From the NCBI GenBank assembly GCA_018883245.1, contig VEQL01000019.1, forward strand, positions 1-51,047: a stretch of 51,047 bases of DNA. Direction: 5' to 3'. Origin of the DNA: Chthoniobacterales bacterium. Its GTDB lineage: Bacteria > Verrucomicrobiota > Verrucomicrobiia > Chthoniobacterales > JACTMZ01. A model generated the notes under the pieces. It made no database searches and was not told the origin of the DNA. It saw only the letters and a program-made list of their open reading frames with translations. A program made the translations under genes and the position numbers. Below are positions 8,701 to 16,656 of this stretch, piece by piece (position 1 is the first letter of the stretch; every line of letters begins with the position of its first letter).

Positions 8701-9909
8701 CTATCTTGTCGCGTCCGGCGATGGCGGGGGTGCGGGCAACGGGAGCGGCGCGGGGGGCAACATCTGCACCTGGCGGTCGCGACGGGGCAGCCTGATGGTC
8801 AGCCGCAGTCCCCTGCCGGGATCGCTCTCCAGCACAACTTCGCCGCCATGTGCGCGGACGATGCGCTGGGTGATCATGAGGCCGAGGCCGCTGCCTGTTT
8901 TTTTTGTCGTGAAGTAGGGCTCGAATACGCGGGCCATGGCCTCCTGCGTCATGCCTCCTCCGGTGTCGGCAAAGGTGACGTTGACCCACTCGCCGTCGGA
9001 GCCGGTGCGGATTTTCAGCAAACCGCCCTGCTTCATCGCTTCGCTGGCGTTTTTGATGATGTTGTAGAACGCCTGCTTGAGTTGGTCCTGGTCAACGTCG
9101 AGAACCGGGAGTCCGGGTGCGAGGTCGAGTTCGAGGAGGACATTGCGCGATTTGAGTTCGGGGGCGAGGAAGGCGGCGGCATCGCGCACGAGCGAGTTGA
9201 GGTCGTTCGGCGCGCGCTGCAAAGGGGCGGGGCGGATGGCGCGGAGGAATTGGGTGACGATGCTGTCGAGGCGTTTGATTTCCTCCTGGGCGACGGACAG
9301 CGGTTGGGTGAACTGTGCTCGTTCTTCTTCGGGTATTTTTCGCAGGCGGCGTTCGAGGAGTTGGAGGTGGATGGTCAGGGAATTGAGCGGGTTGCCGATT
9401 TCATGGGCGACGCCGGCGGCAAGAAGTTGCAAGGCGGCTATGCGCTCGCTCTCGAGGGTTTCCTGCGCCGCGCGGTGGCGCTCGGTGAAATCCCGCATGA
9501 TCAACGCGTAGCCGACGTGCTGGCGGTCTCCTGGTCTGTCGTCGTCCTCGGCCATGAGCGGGACGACGTAAAAATTGAGGATGCGGTGGCCGGGATGAAA
9601 GACCTCGATGTCGCGGGTGACGACTTCGCGGCCCTGTGCGAGTTCTTTCCAGCGCAGACCGCTGATGTTTTCCGCGAGGGGGCGACCGAGTGCCGCGGCA
9701 GGGTCGAGTCCGAAGAGCATGCCCGCCGCATCGTTCATGTAGATGACCGTGCCGGCGGTGTCGGTCACGATGACGCCTTCCCTGATGGCGTTGAAGATGG
9801 TTTCGAGGAAACGCTTGTCGCGGGCGAGTTCGACGAAAAACGCCTCGACTTCCTCCGGCTGGATGCGGCGGAGGCGGGCGAGGATTTTGTCGAGGAAAGC
9901 GCGTTTCAT
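8701..9909 (-). CDS. PAS-domain sensor histidine kinase
   Basis: A 402-residue soluble-looking kinase. Residues about 35-145 form a PAS domain (GVIVTDTAGTVIYMNDAAGMLFG). The H-box AAGVAHEIGNPLNS carries the phospho-acceptor His169. The ATPase domain has N-box NIIKNASEA (287), DTGGGM (315-320) and GSGLGL (339-344). The tail is a proline-rich stretch. The lack of a membrane span suggests a cytoplasmic signal. The architecture resembles NtrB/AtoS-type kinases that pair with NtrC-like regulators, but no response regulator is adjacent, so it is an orphan here. The start codon overlaps the pepF stop by ATGA, implying co-transcription with the peptidase. Confidence 0.9.
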   Translation of the reverse strand: MKRAFLDKILARLRRIQPEEVEAFFVELARDKRFLETIFNAIREGVIVTDTAGTVIYMNDAAGMLFGLDPAAALGRPLAENISGLRWKELAQGREVVTRDIEVFHPGHRILNFYVVPLMAEDDDRPGDRQHVGYALIMRDFTERHRAAQETLESERIAALQLLAAGVAHEIGNPLNSLTIHLQLLERRLRKIPEEERAQFTQPLSVAQEEIKRLDSIVTQFLRAIRPAPLQRAPNDLNSLVRDAAAFLAPELKSRNVLLELDLAPGLPVLDVDQDQLKQAFYNIIKNASEAMKQGGLLKIRTGSDGEWVNVTFADTGGGMTQEAMARVFEPYFTTKKTGSGLGLMITQRIVRAHGGEVVLESDPGRGLRLTIRLPRRDRQVQMLPPAPLPLPAPPPSPDATR

Positions 9910-11753
9910 GCCACGCGGGATTTTTCGTCGAGATCGATGCCGAGCAAACCGGCCAGTTCGTCAACGCGCCGGGCGAACAGAGCGAGGGCCGCTTCGACGG
10001 GGGCGGGGGAGGTCATGTCCACGCCGGCGGCTTGGAGCGTCTCGATCGGGTATTGCTTGCCGCCGGACTGGAGGAAGCCCAGATAGCGTGTCGGATCGCC
10101 GGTTTCGAGGACTTGCCGCGAGAGGGCAATGGCGGCGCTCATCCCGGTGGAATATTGGTAAACGTAGAACGCGCTGTAGAAATGAGGAATGCGCAGGCAC
10201 TCGAGGTCGAGCTGCGGATCGAGGGTGAAGTCCGGGCCGAAATACGCGACGAGAAGTTCGTGATAGATCTTGGTGAGCGTGTCGAGTGTCAGGGCCTCGC
10301 CTGCCTCCTGCCGCTCGTGGATGATCTTCTCGAATTCCGCGAACATGGTTTGCCGGTAAATCGTGCCCCGCAGGTCGTCGATCTGTCGGTTGAGGAGATA
10401 CGCTTTCATTTGCGGATCGTCCGTCTGACCGAGCAGGTGATGGGTCAGCAGTTCCTCGTTGAAGGTCGAGGCGACCTCGGCAAGGAAGATCGGGTAATGG
10501 TGATCCTGGAAAGTCTGGTGCCTCTGGGCATACCACGTGTGCATGGAGTGTCCAGCTTCGTGGGCGAGCGTGAACATGTCGGCGAAGACATCCGGTTTGT
10601 AATTCATAAGGATGTAGGGCGGGGACCCGTAACATCCGCTGGAGAAGGCGCCGCTGCGTTTGCCTTTCGACTCGTAGCGGTCGCACCAGCGGCCGCGCAG
10701 TCCTGCCTCGAGTTCGCGCGCGTATTCCGCGCCGAGCGGTGCAACGGCCGCGATGGTGCGGTCGATGGCTTCATCGAAAGTCAGGTGCGTGGTGATTTTC
10801 GGAACGATCGGAACATAGGTGTCGTAATGATGGATCTCGTCGATGCCGAGAGCGCGGCGGCGGAGTTCGTAGTAGCGGCAGAGCGGGGCGAGATTGGCGC
10901 GGACTGTCGAGATGAGGTTGTCATAGACAGCCGTCGGGATGTTGTTGCGGAAGAGGGCGGCGGCAAGGGCGGACGGATAGTTGCGCGCCTTGGCTTGGAA
11001 GACATCGGTGCGGACGGAGCTGGCAAGCGTGCTGGCGAGCGTGAATTTATGGTCGGAGAACTCCTCGTAAAATTGGTGGAACGCGCGCCGGCGCAGGTCG
11101 CGGTCGGGTCTGACCAGAAACGAGCTGAAACTGCTCTGGCTGAGTTCGACCTGTTGCCCCCGCGCATCGGTGATGAGGCCGAACTTGAGGTCGACATTGG
11201 TGAGCTGGGAAAAGGTTTCTTCGTGTCCGGCCAAGGGTTGCGAACTCATGGCGAGGAGGCGCTCTTCGTTTTCCGCGAGGGTGTGCGGTTTGAAGCGGCG
11301 CAAACGTTCAAGCACCGTGCGCCAAGGGGCGAGTTCGGGCGCGGCCGCGAGCGTGGCGAAGCGCTCGTCGGGAATGGCCATCAACTCGGGGCTGATGAAA
11401 GAGCACTTCTCCACGATGTCGGTATGGAGGTTTTGCAGGCGCGCCTCGCGTTCGAGAAAAACCGGATCCGAGGCGTTTTCGCTGACGCGCAGGCTGGCGT
11501 AGGTGGCGAGGCGCTCGAGGGGCTGGTCGATGCTCTTTTCGAATTCAAGCGCGGCCAGAAGCGAGGCGGGGGACCCGGCCAGATGGCCGCGGAATCGGGC
11601 GATCTGCGGATAGCGCTGCTGCAGATCCGCGAACTCTTTTTCCCACGCGGTGTCGTCGGCGTAGAGATGCGCGAGATCCCAGCGGTCGGTTTCCGGGATT
11701 TCGTCCCGGGTGGGGACGCGTTTGACGGCGGGTTCGGTGGAGCGGGCTGACAT
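9906..11753 (-). CDS. pepF: Oligoendopeptidase F, M3 family
   Basis: A cytoplasmic zinc metallopeptidase that degrades short peptides. The 615-residue product has the zinc motif LAHEAGHSMHTW (His398 and His402), with the third ligand Glu expected in the following helix (FLAEVASTFNEELL). The region GAFSSGCYGSPPYILMNY just before it is typical of the PepF branch of M3. The length (about 600) fits the family. The start is taken at MSARSTEPAVKR; the frame is open upstream into the BioF-like gene, but those residues are not family-like. It follows the BioF-like gene by 20 nt and overlaps the kinase gene. Confidence 0.93.
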   Translation of the reverse strand: MSARSTEPAVKRVPTRDEIPETDRWDLAHLYADDTAWEKEFADLQQRYPQIARFRGHLAGSPASLLAALEFEKSIDQPLERLATYASLRVSENASDPVFLEREARLQNLHTDIVEKCSFISPELMAIPDERFATLAAAPELAPWRTVLERLRRFKPHTLAENEERLLAMSSQPLAGHEETFSQLTNVDLKFGLITDARGQQVELSQSSFSSFLVRPDRDLRRRAFHQFYEEFSDHKFTLASTLASSVRTDVFQAKARNYPSALAAALFRNNIPTAVYDNLISTVRANLAPLCRYYELRRRALGIDEIHHYDTYVPIVPKITTHLTFDEAIDRTIAAVAPLGAEYARELEAGLRGRWCDRYESKGKRSGAFSSGCYGSPPYILMNYKPDVFADMFTLAHEAGHSMHTWYAQRHQTFQDHHYPIFLAEVASTFNEELLTHHLLGQTDDPQMKAYLLNRQIDDLRGTIYRQTMFAEFEKIIHERQEAGEALTLDTLTKIYHELLVAYFGPDFTLDPQLDLECLRIPHFYSAFYVYQYSTGMSAAIALSRQVLETGDPTRYLGFLQSGGKQYPIETLQAAGVDMTSPAPVEAALALFARRVDELAGLLGIDLDEKSRVA

Positions 11754-11773
11754 GGTCGGTGATTTTGGGCGGG

Positions 11774-13114
11774 TCAGAATTCCGAGCAATTGAAAACAAT
11801 TCGGTAGCCGCAGGTTGCGCTGCGGCAGACAACTTTGCATTTTTCCGAGATCAGCGTCGCGCCGCAGACCGGGCACACGGTGTCCGGATTGCCGGCGGCG
11901 GGATTGACCGGGTTTGCGACGGCGCGCAGGGCGGCGGCGAGGGTGCGCACCACCTCCGAATCGTGGGCGGCGGACAGGCTGACGCGCAGGCGCGAGGTTC
12001 CGTTCGGCACGGTGGGCGGCCTGATGGCCGGCACGTGAAACCCCAGCTGTGCCATTTGTTCCGAGGCGCGGAGCGTGTCGTCTTCCGCGCCGATGGTCAA
12101 GGGATGGATGGCCGCGGCCGGTGCGGGGTCAAAGTGCGCGGCCAGTTCGCGCAGTTTGGCGCGGCGTTTGTCGCCTTCGGGTCCGGAGCTGATGTCGAGT
12201 GCGGCGGAAGCTGCGGCGGCGGTCGAGGCCGGGGCTGCGGTGGAGAAGATGAAGCTGCGCGCACGGTTGACGAGGAAATCGACGAGTGCGCGCGAGCCGG
12301 CGATGTAACCGCCGGAACTGCCGAGGGCTTTGCCCAGCGTTCCCATTTGCACTTCGATGCGGTTGGAAAGTCCGAGTTTGTCGGCGAGACCGCGTCCGCC
12401 GCGTCCCAGAACACCGGTGGCGTGGGCTTCGTCGAGAATAAGGGTGGCGCCGTAGCGGTCTTTCAAATCGACGATGTCGCGCAGCGGCGCAAGATCGCCG
12501 TCCATGCTGAAGACAGATTCCGTGACGATGAAAACGCGGGCTTGCGGATGCTTTTCGCGCGCCCACCTGAGATGATGGTCGAGGTGGTCCGCGTCGTTGT
12601 GGTGGAAAGGGCGCAGTGCCGCACCGCTCAGGCGCGCGCCATCGACGAGACAGGCATGGCTCAATTTGTCCAGGAGGACGACATCGTCTTTGCCGGCCAG
12701 CGCCTGCAATGTGCCGATGCTCGCCGCGTAGCCGTTGCTGAAAACGAGTGCCGAGGCGGTGCTTTTGAAGGACGCAATTTTTTCTTCCAGATCGCAGTGG
12801 GGCTTTTGCGTGCCGGTGACAAGACGCGAAGCCCCGGTGCCGGCACCGAATTCGCGCGTGGCTTCGAGGGCGGCGCCGATGACATCGGGATGAGCGGCGA
12901 GGCCGAGGTAGTCGTTGGAGGCGAAATTGTGCAGCGTTTTTCCCCCGAAGCGCACGAGCGGGCCGGCGGGCAGATCGGAAACGCGGAGCCGGCGAAGTCT
13001 ATGCCGCGTCTCGAGATCGGCGAGGGATTGTTGCAGGAATTCTTCGAACATCGCGGATTCGGGATTCTTAACTGCGGCGCGCGCAGAGTCCACCGAGGAG
13101 AATTTTGACGGCAT
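11774..13114 (-). CDS. BioF-like alpha-oxoamine synthase with C-terminal zinc ribbon
   Basis: A PLP enzyme of the 8-amino-7-oxononanoate synthase/KBL family, joining an acyl-CoA to an amino acid. Visible family elements are NDYLGLAAHPDV, GTGASRLVTG, LDEAHATGVLGRGGRG (PLP-ring Asp) and MGTLGKALGSSGGY with PLP Lys262. After the normal end near residue 400 there is an extra tail of about 45 residues with C414-x2-C417, C426-x3-C430, C435 and C443, a likely zinc ribbon. The first in-frame ATG gives 446 residues; an ATG at 13051 (MFEEFLQQ) matches the usual BioF start better and leaves room for a promoter. No other biotin gene is in the window, so the exact substrate is open. Confidence 0.85.
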   Translation of the reverse strand: MPSKFSSVDSARAAVKNPESAMFEEFLQQSLADLETRHRLRRLRVSDLPAGPLVRFGGKTLHNFASNDYLGLAAHPDVIGAALEATREFGAGTGASRLVTGTQKPHCDLEEKIASFKSTASALVFSNGYAASIGTLQALAGKDDVVLLDKLSHACLVDGARLSGAALRPFHHNDADHLDHHLRWAREKHPQARVFIVTESVFSMDGDLAPLRDIVDLKDRYGATLILDEAHATGVLGRGGRGLADKLGLSNRIEVQMGTLGKALGSSGGYIAGSRALVDFLVNRARSFIFSTAAPASTAAAASAALDISSGPEGDKRRAKLRELAAHFDPAPAAAIHPLTIGAEDDTLRASEQMAQLGFHVPAIRPPTVPNGTSRLRVSLSAAHDSEVVRTLAAALRAVANPVNPAAGNPDTVCPVCGATLISEKCKVVCRSATCGYRIVFNCSEF

Positions 13115-13141
13115 GGATCGCTCATGATAGGTGCATGTAGC

Positions 13142-13393
13142 ATGAAGTCGGCGGTCGTGGCTGACCTGCGCAACAATTTCGCGGGCATTTCGCGGTGGAG
13201 CGAGGCGGGCGAGGAGCTGGAGATCACCAAGCGGGGGCGAAAATTCGCGCGACCGGTCCCGGCGTCGCTCCCCGTGGGCGGGTCGATTGCGAAATGGCCA
13301 GATCTCTCGGCCTGGCGGAGGCGTGTTTTTCCGAAGGGTTCGGGGCCGGCCCCGGCCGAGGAAATCGTGAGCTACGAACGCGGCGAGTCATGA
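13142..13393 (+). CDS. Type II antitoxin, Phd/YefM family
   Basis: An 83-residue protein starting MKSAVVADLRNNFAGISRW, then EELEITKRGRKFARPVP, the usual Phd/YefM DNA-binding fold pattern. The acidic, flexible C-terminus should wrap the toxin. An ATG six codons upstream is also possible but lacks family similarity. Its stop overlaps the toxin start (ATGA at 13390-13393), the normal arrangement for such modules. It is divergent from the BioF-like gene with a very short spacer. Expected role: neutralise the PIN protein encoded next and autoregulate the pair. Confidence 0.75.
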   Translation: MKSAVVADLRNNFAGISRWSEAGEELEITKRGRKFARPVPASLPVGGSIAKWPDLSAWRRRVFPKGSGPAPAEEIVSYERGES

Positions 13394-13746
13394 GCCTTGC
13401 CTACGCGGATTCCCCGATCGTCGTCAAAAGATACCTCGATGAGCCCGGTTCGGACGAGGCGGAAGACGTTTTGCGGGGCTTGGGCATCCCGCTGGCTTTT
13501 ACCCCGCTCCACGAGGTCGAGGTTCCCAACGCGTTTTATTTGAAAAGATTCCGGGGCGAAATCACGGCGGTGCAGGAGAGTGCCGTTTTGGCCGAATTGT
13601 GCAGCGACTTGCGCCGGGGTTTGCTCAGGCGGCCGGATTTCCTTGATTTGCAGAAAGTTTTTATTCGCGCCGCGGTGCTGGCGGAAAACAGCGCCAGCGC
13701 AAAGTTGCGGCGTCCGAGGGGTTGCGGGTCATGCCGCGGACTTTGA
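13390..13746 (+). pseudogene. PIN-domain (VapC-like) toxin, apparently C-terminally truncated
   Basis: The 118-residue frame starts MSLAYADSPIVVKRYLDEPG, with the first PIN aspartate (Asp7), and continues with PLHEVEVPNAFYLKRFRGEI (the conserved Glu region). VapC-like proteins normally run about 130-140 residues and have a later Asp-containing segment of the SLDxLHVA kind plus a final Asp. Here the reading ends instead in a basic SAKLRRPRGCGSCRGL. A shift into another frame near 13705 gives GVR and later AADFEEEGL, which might be remnants of the missing end. The RNase is therefore probably inactive, though a sequencing error cannot be excluded. Confidence 0.65.
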
Positions 13747-13792
13747 AGAGGAAGGTTTGATCACCGGGTTTCCGGGCGTCACATTCGCAGCC

Positions 13793-14293
13793 ATGCTTCA
13801 CCTGCCGGATCCGGTCCATCCCTTCGCGGTGCACTTTCCCGTGGCGTTCCTTCTGCTGGGGACGGTCGCGGTTGTGTCGTCGCTGCTCTGGCCGAACCGC
13901 TACATTGTGCGTCTCGCATTGCTTTGCATGTTGCTCGGTGCGCTGGGGGGGACGTGGGCGCACCGCACAGGTGCGGAGGAGGCGGCGGCGATCCGTTATG
14001 TCGGCGAATCGACGGCTCTGGCAGTGCAGGAGCACAAGAACGCCTCCGACCTCATGCTGGCGGCTTCGTGGATCGCGGCAGTCGCGGCTGCGGTGGTGTT
14101 TTTCAGCAATTTGATCCCGGGTGTGTCCTTGCTGGCGCGTTTGGTGGCGGTGGCCGCATGCCTGTTCATGCTTTGGACCTTGCAGGCCGCGCATCACACG
14201 GGGATGGTCCTGACGCACGAGCACTTTTTCGGCCCGAATGCGCCGAAGCCTCTGCCGGGCACCGAACAGGTGATCCGGCTGAAGGTCCAGTGA
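13793..14293 (+). CDS. DUF2231-like membrane protein
   Basis: A 166-residue protein with about four membrane segments. Near the N-terminus, DPVHPFAVHFPVAFLLLG matches the HPxxVHFPIAL signature of DUF2231 proteins, whose histidines have been suggested to bind heme or metal. Further histidines occur in AHRTGAE and AAHHTGMVLTHEHFFG near the C-terminus. The start is ATG 13793; the frame is open upstream into the degraded toxin. Function is unknown. It lies alone between the toxin-antitoxin remnant and the arg genes. Confidence 0.75.
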   Translation: MLHLPDPVHPFAVHFPVAFLLLGTVAVVSSLLWPNRYIVRLALLCMLLGALGGTWAHRTGAEEAAAIRYVGESTALAVQEHKNASDLMLAASWIAAVAAAVVFFSNLIPGVSLLARLVAVAACLFMLWTLQAAHHTGMVLTHEHFFGPNAPKPLPGTEQVIRLKVQ

Positions 14294-14373
14294 TTGCTCG
14301 GTGGCTTCCGAAGCGGCCGGCTCTTTTTTGGGGGGTGCGTCCGGTATTCCCTGCGACCAGCTTTGATTTTTGC

Positions 14374-14399
14374 GCGTTTCCTTGCGGCGCGGGAAACGC
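14374..14399. promoter_or_regulatory. Perfect 8-bp inverted repeat upstream of argC
   Basis: GCGTTTCC at 14374-14381 and GGAAACGC at 14392-14399 are exact reverse complements separated by 10 nt, ending 12 nt before the argC ATG. It could be a hairpin in the leader or an operator. There is no T-run after it, so it is not a classic terminator. Function is inferred only from position. Confidence 0.35.
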
Positions 14400-14411
14400 T
14401 AGAACCGCCGC

Positions 14412-15446
14412 ATGCAAAAAGTGAAGGCAGCCATTGTCGGCGCGAGCGGCTACTCCGGCGAGGAGTTGGTCGCCTTGCTTGCGCGGCATCCGCGGGTCGG
14501 GGTCGTGGCGGTGACGTCACGGCAGTCGGCGGGCCGGACTTTGGCGGAAGTCTTTCCGAGAATGGCCGGTTCGGACATTGCCGCCATGAGATTTGTCGAG
14601 CCTTCGGTCGAGGCGCTGAAAAAATCCGGCGCGACGACGGTATTCCTCGCATTGCCGCACGGACTGGCGGCGGAGTTTGCCGCGCCTTTGCGGTCGGCCG
14701 GAATCCAAGTGGTCGATCTCAGCGCGGACTTCCGGCTCAAGTCGGCCGAGGTCTTTGCGGAGTTTTACGGCGGGAAGCATCCGGCGCCGGAGTTGTTGGC
14801 GGAATCGGTCTATGCGCTGCCGGAGATTTGCGGTGAGAAAGCGCTCAAAGACGCCGGCTTGCTCGCGTGCCCGGGGTGTTATCCGACGAGCATTTTGGTC
14901 CCGCTTGTTCCGCTCTTGCGGCGGAAGCTGCTCGATGCGTCCTCGATCGTGATCAACAGCCTCAGCGGTGTGAGCGGCGCGGGTCGGAAGGCCGAGGTTT
15001 CCTACCTTTTTGCGGAATGCAACGAAAGCCTGCGTGCTTACGGTGTGCCGAAGCACCGGCATCTTTCCGAGATCGAGCAGGAGCTTGCCCTTGCCGCCGG
15101 CTCTGCCGTCACTGTCAGTTTCACACCGCACCTCGTGCCCGTGACACGGGGTATGATCTCGACGATCGTCGTCCCGCCGGACAACGGCGCTGATGCCGGC
15201 GCGGTTGAAAAAGCTTGGGCTGAGGACTACGCCGGGAGGCCTTTCATCCGCATGGTGCCGCATCTGCCGGACTCCAAACACGTCGCGGGAACGAACTTCG
15301 TTGATATCGCGGTGCGTCACGATCCGCGCACCGGCCGGTTGCTGCTCTTCAGCGCGCTGGACAATCTCGGCAAAGGCGCCGCAGGACAGGCCGTGCAGGC
15401 ATTCAACATGTCGCAAGCATGGGACGAAAGGACGGGCTTGCTGTGA
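14412..15446 (+). CDS. argC: N-acetyl-gamma-glutamyl-phosphate reductase
   Basis: NADPH-dependent step three of arginine biosynthesis, reducing N-acetylglutamyl phosphate to the semialdehyde. The 344-residue product has the nucleotide-binding AAIVGASGYSGEELV at the N-terminus, ALPHGLAAEF, DLSADFRLK and the catalytic Cys156 in LACPGCYPTS. The latter half has SGVSGAGRKAE and FTPHLVPVTRGM, both typical. It is the first gene of an argC-argJ-argB operon; its stop overlaps the argJ GTG (GTGA at 15443-15446). Confidence 0.96.
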   Translation: MQKVKAAIVGASGYSGEELVALLARHPRVGVVAVTSRQSAGRTLAEVFPRMAGSDIAAMRFVEPSVEALKKSGATTVFLALPHGLAAEFAAPLRSAGIQVVDLSADFRLKSAEVFAEFYGGKHPAPELLAESVYALPEICGEKALKDAGLLACPGCYPTSILVPLVPLLRRKLLDASSIVINSLSGVSGAGRKAEVSYLFAECNESLRAYGVPKHRHLSEIEQELALAAGSAVTVSFTPHLVPVTRGMISTIVVPPDNGADAGAVEKAWAEDYAGRPFIRMVPHLPDSKHVAGTNFVDIAVRHDPRTGRLLLFSALDNLGKGAAGQAVQAFNMSQAWDERTGLL

Positions 15447-16654
15447 GTTCGATCAAAGCGATCAAAGGCGGTGTGACCGCAGCCAAAGGCTTTCGCGCAT
15501 CCGCGGTTTTTGCCGGCATCAAAGCCACGAACAAGGGGCGCGACGACATGGCGCTCGTCGCATCGGAAGTGCCCTCGGTCGGCGCCGGAGTTTTTACCAC
15601 CAACCGCGTCAAGGCGGCCCCTGTCCGCGTGTCGATGGCGCATCTGCGCTCGCCTTCCACCTGCGCCGTTCTTCTCAACAGCGGCAACGCCAATGCTTGC
15701 ACCGGGCCGTGCGGGATCGCCGCGGCAAAATCTCTCGCCTCCTCGATGGCGGAAGCGCTCGACTGCGGCGTGCGCCGCGTGCTCGTGTGCTCCACCGGGC
15801 GCATCGGTGTGGCGCTTCCGGTCGAAAAAATGTCGGCCAAGCTTCCGGAGTTGGCGGTGCGGCTCTCGGCCAAGGGCGGCCCATCGGCGGCGCGGGCCAT
15901 CATGACCAGCGACAGTTTTCCCAAGGAATACGCGGTCGAGGTGCGCGGGCACGGCGGGACGTTCCGCATCGGCGGCATGGCCAAAGGCGCGGGTATGATC
16001 AATCCCAACATGGCCACCATGCTTTGCGTGATCACGACCGACGCGAAGATTTCCAAAGGCACGCTGCAAAACGCGCTGCACCATGCCGTGGAGCGCACGT
16101 TCAACCGCATCACGGTGGACGGCGACATGAGCACCAACGACACCGTGCTTGCGCTGGCCAACGGCGCATCCGGCGGAAGTTCGATCAAATCCGGCTCGCC
16201 CGAATACATGCTCTTCGTCGAGGCCCTCGGCGAGGTCTGCCTGCGGCTGGCGCACATGATTGTCGAGGACGGTGAAGGCGTGTCGAAGTTTGTCACCGTC
16301 CAGGTGCGCGGGGCCTCCAGCCTGCAGGCCGCTCGCAAAGTCGCCGAGGCGGTCGCCAACTCGGTGCTCGTCAAATGTGCCTGGGCCGGCAACGACCCGA
16401 ACTGGGGCCGCATCCTCGACGCCGCCGGTTACAGCGGCGTGCGCATCCGCGAGGAGCTGGTGGACATTTATTACGACGGCGTGGCCGCGGTCCGCGGAGG
16501 AACGGCGGCGCCGACACCCAAGGAAAAACTCGTCGAGGCGGTTTCGCGCAAAAAATTCACCGTCACCGTCGATCTCCACCAAGGACGCGCCTTCTACACG
16601 GTTTACACCACCGACCTGACGGAGAAATTCGTCGAACTCAATCTCAGCGAGTGA
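15443..16654 (+). CDS. argJ: Bifunctional ornithine acetyltransferase/N-acetylglutamate synthase
   Basis: Recycles the acetyl group from N-acetylornithine to glutamate, making the pathway cyclic. The protein self-cleaves before a Thr; here the site is MINPNMATMLC, with the nucleophile Thr about 192 residues from the chosen start. GSGM of many homologues is AGAGM here. STGRIGVALP and DGDMSTNDTV are also family-typical, and the C-terminus has the usual GNDPNWGRI and VDLHQGRA. GTG 15443 overlapping the argC stop fits the operon spacing; an in-frame ATG at 15419 lies inside argC. About 403 residues, normal length. Confidence 0.95.
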   Translation: MSSIKAIKGGVTAAKGFRASAVFAGIKATNKGRDDMALVASEVPSVGAGVFTTNRVKAAPVRVSMAHLRSPSTCAVLLNSGNANACTGPCGIAAAKSLASSMAEALDCGVRRVLVCSTGRIGVALPVEKMSAKLPELAVRLSAKGGPSAARAIMTSDSFPKEYAVEVRGHGGTFRIGGMAKGAGMINPNMATMLCVITTDAKISKGTLQNALHHAVERTFNRITVDGDMSTNDTVLALANGASGGSSIKSGSPEYMLFVEALGEVCLRLAHMIVEDGEGVSKFVTVQVRGASSLQAARKVAEAVANSVLVKCAWAGNDPNWGRILDAAGYSGVRIREELVDIYYDGVAAVRGGTAAPTPKEKLVEAVSRKKFTVTVDLHQGRAFYTVYTTDLTEKFVELNLSE

Positions 16655-16656
16655 CC

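Noticed and set aside
7750-10086. Plus-strand 778-codon frame opposite the DtxR-FeoA and kinase genes
   Set aside because: Antisense to confirmed genes; no recognisable domain, and low-complexity glycine/glutamate-rich sequence.
10032-11750. Plus-strand 572-codon frame opposite pepF
   Set aside because: Mirror image of the pepF codon pattern with no motif.
15419-15442. ATG 15419 as the argJ start
   Set aside because: The extra eight residues lie inside argC; GTG 15443 overlapping the argC stop fits family length and operon spacing.
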